DNA of 64,000 nucleotides from contig JAGPYM010000008.1 of NCBI GenBank assembly GCA_020736575.1, positions 1,534,001 through 1,598,000 of the forward strand, given 5' to 3'. Positions 55,984 to 64,000 of this stretch are shown in pieces (the stretch's first letter is position 1; each line of letters starts with the position of its first letter). A program made the translations under genes and the position numbers. The stretch is from Thelonectria olida. Its lineage: Eukaryota > Ascomycota > Sordariomycetes > Hypocreales > Nectriaceae. The notes beneath the pieces were generated by a model. It was not told the origin of the DNA, did not search any database, and worked only from the letters and a program-made list of their open reading frames with translations.

Positions 55984-56610
55984 ATACTGAAAGAAAGGGC
56001 CGATATTGGCTACCTGCCTGAACCAAGAGTGACTGGTTGCCGAGCATATCGTGGTTGATTGCCTATCCTTGTACAAATCTTGTTTTTCCAGAAGAATAGA
56101 CATGATCACTATGCTTGATGCATCCTCATCAACTGATTCGCAACCTACGAACGGCACTTCCTGCCTAGCAATCCTGGAGGCTAGATGATCGCGCTGCGGG
56201 AACGATTGCTCTCGTGGAACCTTGGAAGACGGGTACAGTAACCGTCGATGCATAGGAGAAGTCTAGGTGCATCCTGATAATCGGCACTTTTGTCGGCGTC
56301 CTATGGCTGATGAATGAATGCAACCTTGCAGAGTTGAGCTCCGACGACCTAGTGTCCGCGGCTTTGCCATTCTCCCCCGAAGGATTAAGAAGTGAGTGGT
56401 TTACGTAGTTCGCTTCATGATCAAATTACACAAGACCTAGTTGCGTCAATACCTCTGTTATTAGAATAGTAGATATTGCAAGTGACTAATGATTCAAGCC
56501 ATTTGACTTGAACATTCAGAAATACCAATCCACCTATAAAACCATTCTGCCCTTACCAAATCTCCAACCCAAGGGGCTTTTACATCTCTCTTGTAAGACC
56601 CAAACACTTT
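55984..56610. other. Intergenic
   Basis: Spacer between the 5' edge of the SGNH pseudogene and the convergent-side end of the acetate-transporter-like gene. No supported gene. Confidence 0.45.
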
Positions 56611-57682
56611 TTAGACTTTCTCAGTATCCTTCTTTTGGCGATCACCACTTCCACGGATTACAGTAGATAGGTCACCCAGCGGGAGGGTGAATGGAAATTC
56701 GACCGAGAGCAGCACGAGAGCGAGGAAGATGTACCAGCCCAGGAACGAGACAACGAGAAGCAAAGCAGCGCCGGCATGCTGATACGTCAATGCCTTTGAG
56801 GCCTCGCCCTTAGAAACAGCAAAGAAAGAAGCAGAGAGGCAAGCAACTGTGACACGGATGATCAGCTTCTGAGCATAATAAGGACAGATAAATCTCCAAG
56901 AAGTGCAGTCCACTTACAGCAGGGAACAAGAAGCAAGAGAATAGTGAATAGTACCGCATTCGTTCGAATGCTAGCAACCGTGAACACTGCGCAAAGAATT
57001 CCCATGGCGATGAGGAAGAAAGAAAAGGTGGCGTAGAATTGCTCTTCGTTGAGGCCATCTGCTACAGCGTCGGTCGTCGAATAGAGACCATAAGCACCGT
57101 ATCCAGGGACAATTGTAGCGCCGAAAGTAAACCAGAAGCCTCCAAAGAGGCAGAAGACGGTCGATGGGAAGGTGTTGCCTGAAATAAAGGAGTATAATTA
57201 GTATGGCAAGTGTATAAGGGCGCTAAGAGGAGAGGAGCAAGTACCAAGAATCCATTCACCGATTCCGCCGAGGAGAAGAAGCAGGCCGCCGAGGAAAAAG
57301 TAGGAGCCACTATTGCATGGAGTTAGCGAGAAAGTGTCGAAGAGCTTCGGGCGGGTTAACGAACACGTTGGCTCCAGCACCGAAACCACCCGCGCCCTGC
57401 CATCCGAGCAGAGCCATGGACGCGGGCGTGGTGCAAAGCAGGAAGCCACCTAGAGCTACACAGAGTGTTAGCAGACCACCGGCTTGTAAGAGATGAAGTC
57501 GACATACCCAATGGCGTCGGGTTGCCAAACGTCTGACGCAGCTGGCCCTTAACCTGGTTCTGAGGCGACAAGTACAGCTGCTCAAAGAGCTCGGGAGGAA
57601 TCGAGATGCTGGCGGCAGTCTGGATCCGATCCAAGACCTCATCTCGGTGCTCATTGGTGATTTTGCTGTTATCGCTCGACAT
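56611..57682 (-). CDS. GPR1/FUN34/YaaH (SatP)-family acetate transporter
   Basis: A 275-residue, six-helix membrane protein of the acetate/ammonium transporter family (Ady2, AcpA, SatP relatives). Exons: 57682..57508, 57455..57365, 57309..57245, 57178..56918 and 56846..56611; introns 57507..57456, 57364..57310, 57244..57179 and 56917..56847. Splicing across intron 1 creates the family signature FGNPTPLALGGFLLCTTPAS. Intron 2 uses donor gttcgt and joins GAGANV to GSYFFLGGLLLLLGGIGEWILGN. Later helices are NTFPSTVFCLFGGFWFTFG, EEQFYATFSFFLIAMGIL and HAGAALLLVVSFLGWYIFLA. The tail is short and charged. The likely role is plasma-membrane uptake or export of acetate; no substrate evidence here. 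Confidence 0.93.
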
Positions 57683-59019
57683 GGTGACGGAGTGTTGGGC
57701 AGGGCCTGTTGGTTGCTTGGAAGTCTGGGGAAGAAGGATGAGATGTGGTCTGGGGAATCTGGGGGAGGCAAGGAAGAAAAGATATAGTTGGAAGCTCCCC
57801 TGTATTCCGGGAGTTAATATCTACAATGCCAAACTACCGCATCTCGATACGACATGGCCAAGCCTATTTAGTCATCCCTTCAGCCGAGGAGGGGTGTACA
57901 GTAGGCTGGGCATAGACGCGCATGTTGATCGACGGAATAGGTACAATTCCGACCCGACAGATCCGGGGAAAGCTCAGGCTGCTGGGCACAATGGAAGCGA
58001 GCAAGGCGAGTCGAACAAAGGGGGAGGGCTGAGAGGGGCTCACCAGTTCTGGGGTAGATGGGCGGAGCGGAGATGATAGACCGTGTTGTCTGGGGTACAG
58101 CACGAGAACTAGTCAGGTGGGGTGTGCAACATGTTTGCTCTAGTTGGAAAGGTTGTTTGGTATGTGTTGGAGAGACGGGGTGACGCATTGGCAGCTGAAC
58201 GGACTGTATGTGGGCTTCTCGGTGCGACTTGGGAGAAGGGCAACATTGGTTAATGTAGGCACGCTTCACGCCATTCCCAGGTCTCTTGATGCAACTTGAT
58301 CATGATCAATGCTGTGTAATGAAGCAATTCAGAACATGTTCGCAGGACAAAACAATACAGTGACAGACAGAGATGCGAACCGTCGCCAGTCTGCAAGCAC
58401 AATCCTAACGACCAACACCAACACCCAACATAGCGTCGCCCGCTACAACATGGCGTTCCGCATGCATTCTAGTCCAAACCTGCAATCTCGGCACGTGGCA
58501 AATGACAAGACGAACAATACAATACAATCGATCGCCTCCTCTTTCGGCCCTCTAGTTGCGGGGGGAAACATGGCCGGCCCTTTAGCGTCGGAATCGGCTC
58601 CGACTCTTCGATCGGCACCGCAGCTGCGGCTCGCACCAACAGGGCTTAGCACGATGGAGGCTGCCGATGAGGGGTCAGAGTCTGGGGTACTGACGTGTGG
58701 AGGAAGCGGGGGAAGCATCGAGAGGTCCGACTGTGCTGCGCGGTTGCGCCTCTCGGGTCATCGTCATTGTCGCTGTGCCTTCATTCCGCTCCGTTTGTCC
58801 AGGTTCAGGATTGTGAGATGCTTCTGTGCTTCTGTAGAAACGAGTACTTAACGAAGGGGGATTTCCGTTCAAAGTCGAATATCATGCTTCATCAACAGCA
58901 CTTGACTCTCAATCATTACACACATCACCCACCACTTGAAGCTATCAACAACTCCCCATCACCACAACGTCTCTCCATTCCTTTCAATCCTCTGAATTCT
59001 TTGCATCCCCTCTCCCAAA
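57683..59019. other. Divergent promoter region 1.3 kb
   Basis: Shared upstream region of the divergent acetate-transporter and monooxygenase genes. Minor ORFs on both strands lack motifs. A pyrimidine/A-rich leader (CATCACCCACCACTTGAAG..) precedes the ATG at 59020. Confidence 0.55.
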
Positions 59020-60991
59020 ATGGCCACTGCCGTTGTTCAACCCGCCCAGCACGTCCCCTCACACATGCGGACTGTGCCTGGCTCCGTCAACATCCCCGTC
59101 GCCAAATTCCCCTCTGCGCCAAAATCGACCGAAACGGTTGACGCCGCCAAAGTAGCCGCAGCGCTTGTGGACACGTTCAACCAGACTGTGCACAGCGGTG
59201 ACTACGCCGCCGTTTCTCAGCTCTTCGTCGACGGCGGCTATTGGCGCGACCACCTTGCCCTGTCATGGGTGTTCCGAACTGTCCAGAGCCCCTCTAAGAT
59301 TCACGACTACCTTGAGAACTGCGCCAAGTCGAAAGATGGCTTCCGCCTCAAGAAGATCGCCGTCGATGACGGCTCCAGCGTGAAAGCTCCCAAGATCATG
59401 CCCATTGATGCTTCAGGCAACGTCTCTGGCATCCAGTTCTTCGTCAAGGTCGACACCATCATTGGAACCGGTCTCGGTCTTGTTCGCCTCGCCGAGCAAG
59501 ATGGCCAGTGGAAGATCTTCACTCTCTACACAAGACTCGAAGAGATCAAGGGCCACGAGGAGGCCATCAATGGTCGCCGGCCAAAGGGTGCTGAGCATGG
59601 TGGAAAGCCTGGACGCAAGAACTGGGCCGAGAAGAGAGCGCTTGCTGCCGACTTCAAGGACGGCAGCGAACCAACTGTACTCGTTGTTGGTAAGTTGGCA
59701 CACATTCGAATGATGATATTCATACACTAACGTCTCGCTTCTAGGTGGTGGTCAAGCCGGCCTAACAGCCGCTGCCCGCCTCAAGATGCTAGGAATCGAT
59801 ACCCTTGTCATTGACCAGAACGAGCGCGTCGGCGATAACTGGCGAAAGCGATACCACCAACTCGTCCTCCACGACCCCGTCTGGTATGACCACTTGCCAT
59901 ATCTCAACTTCCCCGCCCAATGGCCCATTTTCACACCCAAGGACAAGCTCGCCCAGTTCTTCGAGGCCTATGCGACTCTCTTGGAGCTCAACGTCTGGAA
60001 CCGAACAGAGCTTGTCTACACCAAGTGGGACGAGAAAGACAAGCGCTGGACCGTCATCGTCAACCGAAAGGCGGTAGACGGCACCAGCGAGATCCGCACC
60101 TTCTACCCGCGCCATCTCATCCAGGCCACCGGACACTCTGGAAAGAAGAACCAGCCCAACGTCAAGGGCGTTGAGACCTTCCAGGGCGACCGCCTGTGCC
60201 ACTCGTCGGAGTTCCCTGGAGCACAGGAGAACAGCAAGGGCAAGCGAGCTATTGTCGTAGGCTCTTGCAACTCTGCGCACGACATTGCGCAAGATTTCCT
60301 AGAGAAGGGCTACCACATCACCATTGTCCAGCGGTCGACGACGCATGTTGTCTCGTCCAAGGCCATTACCGAGATTGCCCTGAAGGGAATCTACTCAGAG
60401 GGCGGTCCCCAGGTTGATGATGCCGACATGCTCATCCACGGCCTCCCCACGCCTGTTCTCAAGGCGATTCAAGTCAAGGTCGGAGAGCGACAGGCTGAGT
60501 GCGACAAGGACCTCCTCGAGGGTCTTGACAAGGCCGGCTTCAAGGTCGATCGCGGCCCAGACGGCGCCGGTCTCTTCTTCAAGTACTTCCAGCGCGGCGG
60601 CGGCTACTACATTAATGTCGGCGCCTCGGAGCTGATTGCCGACGGAAAGATCAAGGTGAAGCAGGGCCAAGAGATTGACCAGATTCTTCCTCACGGCATC
60701 CGGTTCGCCGACGGGTCTGAGCTGGAAGCTGATGAGATCGTGTTTGCGACTGGCTACCAGAACATGCGCACTCAGACCCGCATCATGTTTGGAGACGAGG
60801 TCGCCGACAAGGTTGGCGATGTCTGGGGCTTCAACGAGGAGGGCGAGATGAGGACTATCTGGCAGAGGAGCGGCCACCCCGGCTTCTGGTTTCATGGCGG
60901 AAACCTTGCCATGTGTCGGTATTACTCCAGGCTTCTTGCTCTCCAGATCAAGGGTTTGGAGGAAGGACTATATAAGGAGGGTGATTTCTGA
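59020..60991 (+). CDS. Flavin-containing monooxygenase with N-terminal SnoaL-like domain
   Basis: A 638-residue flavoprotein. Exon 1 (59020..59689) encodes a SnoaL/NTF2-like domain (residues about 45-190, with AALVDTFNQTVHSGDYAAVS and a W-x-I-F-T-L-Y-T end strand). Intron 59690..59744 (gtaagt, branch actaac, tctag) splits the first Rossmann motif. Exon 2 (59745..60991) reads VVGGGQAGLTAAARL (FAD-binding GxGxxG-like), the FMO/BVMO-type fingerprint FQGDRLCHSSEF (about 369-380), the NADPH motif VVGSCNSAHDIA (about 394-405) and FATGYQNMR. This two-part layout is common in fungal FMO-like proteins of unknown substrate. Expected soluble, NADPH- and oxygen-dependent. Confidence 0.92.
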
Positions 60992-61503
60992 TTGTGTTTT
61001 GGGTATTGGTCTTGTGTTATCTATCGTCTCCAGTTATTCTTCGCATAAATGTGCAAATCTCAATTACATCTAAACTATGGCTCGCCCGCCTTCAAGTAAC
61101 TTGTCCTCGGCAATTGAGATGAAGGGATTTGTTGCTGCGGGGATCTAAATAGCTAACGCATATCTGACAGCCGAAGAGATTCCTCACGTACACTGATAAG
61201 GGGCCGGAATAGGAGAGGATAATAATACGTATTGCATTCTCGGATGACATTTGCTATCAAGCGCGCATCGCGTGCAAGCAGCCCTGAAGCCTCGGAACTA
61301 GCGATCCCCTGGTCGAGCTCAGTTGGTTCTCAGTTGACCGAGCCGTCATACGAAGTAGTTGGCCTGCAGTCACACGCGTCTTGTAGGTCGAAATAGTGTC
61401 CATTCTACTGACTATGTGTTCATTGTAACATCTTTCATTTAGGCGGCAGTTAAGCTGGCTCAACCGCCGCTGTCCGTGTGTTGTCGAGGGAAAGCCTAAG
61501 GAG
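60992..61503. other. Intergenic
   Basis: Spacer between the monooxygenase and ankyrin remnant. Nothing supported. Confidence 0.45.
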
Positions 61504-62184
61504 GGCCGTACGGAACCGCATTACATGTAGCCGCAACAGGAGGACACAAGGGCGCAGTGCAAGTGCTGCTCCAGGCGGGGGCAGATGTGAATGCGCGAAA
61601 CGGAGACAACGAAACCGCCCTTGAGCTTGTTGTGATCGAAGGTCATGTTTTGATAACCACTCTACTCCTCAAAAACGGCGCATGCATCATTGTGAAAGAC
61701 CAGCATGGCGATAATCTGCTTCAAACCGCTGCAGCCAAGGGCTTTGAACGAAGTCGTCAAAGTTCTCCTGGATCATGGTGCTGATATCAACCCACAAACC
61801 GGAACATATGGCAACGCTCTCCAAGCCGCTGCCTACGGAGGACATGTACGGAATGCGAGACTCATCTTTGACCGAGGTTCTGACATCAACATGGAAGGAA
61901 GAGGAGAGGAGAGGCATGGATGCCATGCTCACAGTGGTCTCCATGAAGCTGTGAAGAAAGGTCATGAGCAAATGGTTAGGCTGTTGCTAGAGCGGGGCGC
62001 CAAAGTCAACGCAAAAGGCGGAAAACATGGCAGCGCGCTGAAGGCAGCTTTGAGACATCGCCGCAACCATATCAAGGCCATACTTCTTGCAGCTGGGGCG
62101 ACAGCAGAAGAGCCAGACTTGGGCGACTCGGATTGGGGCCCGCGATATAAACGTGCAAAGCGCTGCCCTAGTACGAGTGGATAG
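61504..62184 (+). pseudogene. Ankyrin-repeat gene remnant with a frameshift
   Basis: At least four ankyrin-type repeats are readable: GPYGTALHVAATGGHKGAVQ (from about 61508) with VLLQAGADVNARNG; then TALELVVIEGHVLITTLLL; NEVVKVLLDHGADINPQTG with GNALQAAAYGGHVRNARLIF; and SGLHEAVKKGHEQMVRLLLE. The frame changes by one base at about 61746 (AAAKGF then NEVVKV), as expected from a single inserted G. There is a stop just before the first repeat and no start or N-terminal domain. It is probably the repeat tail of a decayed STAND/NLR-type or ankyrin gene. A further repeat-like scrap (EVVKMLLEAGADVHANKY) is at about 62278..62331. Confidence 0.75.
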
Positions 62185-62859
62185 AGGGGGCTTGGATGGC
62201 TCAGGGTCTTCTATTGAAGGGCAATACAGCGAGGAAATCGAAAGAGAAGGTGCGGCTGAAGATGATGGCCCCAGGTCAGAGGTCGTGAAGATGCTTCTTG
62301 AAGCGGGCGCCGATGTCCATGCCAATAAATATCCTCATCTCTACATGTCTATATACGTGCCAACATGTGAAGCTTTGTACGTAAATTCTCACCTTTGAAC
62401 ATTTTATCTACTACATGGCGATGGATAGCCTAGAACTCTAGAGCTTGAGGCTTAGCGATCTAAGGGCGCCTTGGCGAACCGAGTTCGCCTTGCTATCAGC
62501 CATGGGCTTCAACCAATACTCTTCGTACGTGGCTCAGTTATGTCCAGTAAACATGCATGAAGTTGGGGCAAACTAGCCAGTGTCGGAAATGTGGCTGTCT
62601 GACTGACACTGCCTTGTCACACCCCAACGGCGAAAGAATGAGCTGCAGTTTGCCTTGTGGCTGTGACCAACGCCAGCCATGCGGCGAAGACGCGCCTTGA
62701 CTCTCGAGATGGTCAGCTCCCAGCATTTCTCGCTTTCTACTCTTACTTTCATCCACCTCCCTCCAGATTGACACACTACTGCTGCACCTTCTTTCCCCTT
62801 CTCTTTGCCCACAGTCCATCGGTCCTGGCTGCTCTTGGCCAGGCTCGCTATTTGCAGTG
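62185..62859. other. Intergenic with ankyrin scrap
   Basis: Contains an isolated ankyrin-like half-repeat (VVKMLLEAGADVHAN, about 62281..62325) in another frame, then the presumed promoter of the next gene with pyrimidine-rich DNA at about 62735..62820. Confidence 0.5.
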
Positions 62860-64000
62860 ATGGAAGCGATCGGGGCTGGCGCCAACGTTCTGGCATTTGT
62901 CGTCCTTGCGCTCAAAAGCGCAAAAGTCGTTTACGAGACATGTTCAGCTATCAAAGACGGCCCTGAAATCTTACAACAACTCGAGAGGGATGTCCGGCAG
63001 ATGCACTCGATTCTGACATGGGTGCGCCAGTCTCAAACAGCCGCAAACGATCCTCCGTTGCTGGACCACGTCCGACAAAGCGTTCAGGACCTACAAGAAC
63101 TGGAAACTGCAGTGCGGAAACTGCGGTTATCGCCGAGCGACAGGCTGACAGGTCGCGCCTGGAAGAGACTTAGAGTAGTGCTGAGCGAGAAGGATCTGGC
63201 AAGATTCAGCATCCGAGTCGGTCAGAGGGCTGGGTTGCTGAACGCTCGCATCGCGGCACTCACGAGGTTTGATCCCCGCACTGCCGAAGTGTGGTCTGTT
63301 TGTATGCTAATGAGACACACAGTGATGTGGCTCTCGAGATCAAAGCGGGACATGATGGCCTTCTGCAAACAACTCAGGCTCTGGATGTTTCGATGCAAAA
63401 GCAGTTTGAGCAACAGTCGACCCGGTTCGTCCAGCTGGGTGATACCATCTCCACCAATCAAGAGACTGTTCACCAAGTACTTCAATCGATCGAAGAGACA
63501 CTGAAAGCGCAGGAATCCATTCGTGCCAGGGAGATCGCGTCGATCCAAGCCACGCTGAATGAACTTCGAGACCACATCCTCACATCCTCTCGTAACGATT
63601 GCTCAGATGCAGCTCAGGATGATAGGACCCCTAAAGACACGTTGAACGAGCATCGTGGCCGAATGATAAATGATGATCGGCAGATATTGGCAGATCTGGA
63701 TCGACTATATGCTCTTGTTGATGGGAAGAAGTGCGTCTTCGACACTTACGAGGAAGACGACGATCTGGCGGCATCTATCAGCGACGACCTTCAGTGTTTA
63801 TTGAGATCAATTCGAAACCATGACACCCCGACTGAATGCGTGTACAGTGACTCCATCCCGGAACAAGCTCTAGGCGCAATGTCGTTCGAGTCGGCCCTCC
63901 GTCGACTTGGTGGTGGGTTTGTGAGCAGTACTCTGGCCATCAACGAACACGGTATGTAACCTCGAGTATCCATCCCATCAAGCGACCGACTGAGAACAGC
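62860..64000 (+). CDS. PigL_N/STAND-type N-terminal domain protein (5' part, runs off window)
   Basis: The 5' end of a larger gene. Exon 1 (62860..63266) begins MEAIGAGANVLAFVVLALKS and continues KVVYETCSAIKDGPEILQQL. This is the fungal helical N-terminal domain (PigL_N / azaphilone-cluster protein L type) found before ankyrin, NACHT or kinase parts. Intron 63267..63322 (gtttga...cacag) joins ALT to SDVALEIKAGHDGLLQTTQA. Exon 2 (63323..63951) is a long coiled-coil-like stretch (EQQSTRFVQLGDTISTNQET through IQATLNELRDHIL), then an acidic Asp/Glu segment. A donor (gtatgt) at 63952 starts a further intron; an AG at 63998..63999 may be its acceptor. ATG at 62860 is the first; a GTG precedes it. 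The effector and repeat domains lie outside the window. Confidence 0.82.

Overview
The window is chromosomal DNA from a filamentous ascomycete (Pezizomycotina), probably a Sordariomycete. The evidence is compact genes with many 45-75 nt introns carrying CTAAC-type branch sites, Zn(II)2Cys6 and HET-domain genes, a fungalysin gene, GPR1/FUN34/YaaH, AAAP and OPT transporters, and a cell-wall-integrity MAP kinase. The species cannot be fixed from the sequence alone. All splice junctions given here were inferred by reading frame and family resemblance.

Layout. 0-8 kb: 3' part of an Slt2/Mps1-type MAP kinase (+), a secreted DUF3455 protein (-), about 4.4 kb of gene-free DNA, and the dynactin p25 subunit (+). 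8.6-18.4 kb: an unrecognised gene with an in-frame TAG (+), a phytanoyl-CoA-dioxygenase-like oxygenase (-), an amino-acid transporter (-) and a large membrane-anchored sulfatase-family protein (-). 18.4-27 kb: a gene-poor stretch holding a ZZ zinc-finger protein (-), a small hypothetical gene (+) and a NADAR-domain protein (+).

27.2-32.4 kb: the most striking locus. A complete six-part M36 fungalysin gene (-) is split by a 3062-bp hAT transposon (28309-31370). The element has matching terminal inverted repeats, 8-bp target-site duplications (GTAGTTGT) and a full-length two-intron transposase gene on the opposite strand. The disrupted protease has no other visible lesion, so the insertion looks recent.

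32.4-49.8 kb: an ORF-poor spacer, a small MABP-like beta-prism protein (+), a HET-domain gene (+), a 12-exon OPT transporter (+), two conserved-looking genes of unknown function (+ and -), three closely spaced palindromes near 47.4 kb, and an MFSD1-like MFS transporter (+). 50.3-64 kb: a Zn(II)2Cys6 regulator (-), a decayed SGNH-hydrolase gene (-), an acetate-transporter-family gene (-), a SnoaL/flavin monooxygenase fusion (+), a frameshifted ankyrin-repeat remnant (+), and the 5' end of a PigL_N-type gene running off the edge (+).

The genes do not form an evident biosynthetic cluster. Secreted or surface activities (fungalysin, DUF3455, SGNH hydrolase, sulfatase), transporters and heterokaryon-incompatibility/STAND-type genes are interspersed with core genes, alternating with gene-poor spacers that hold pseudogenes and the transposon. 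No tRNA, rRNA or CRISPR array was recognised.
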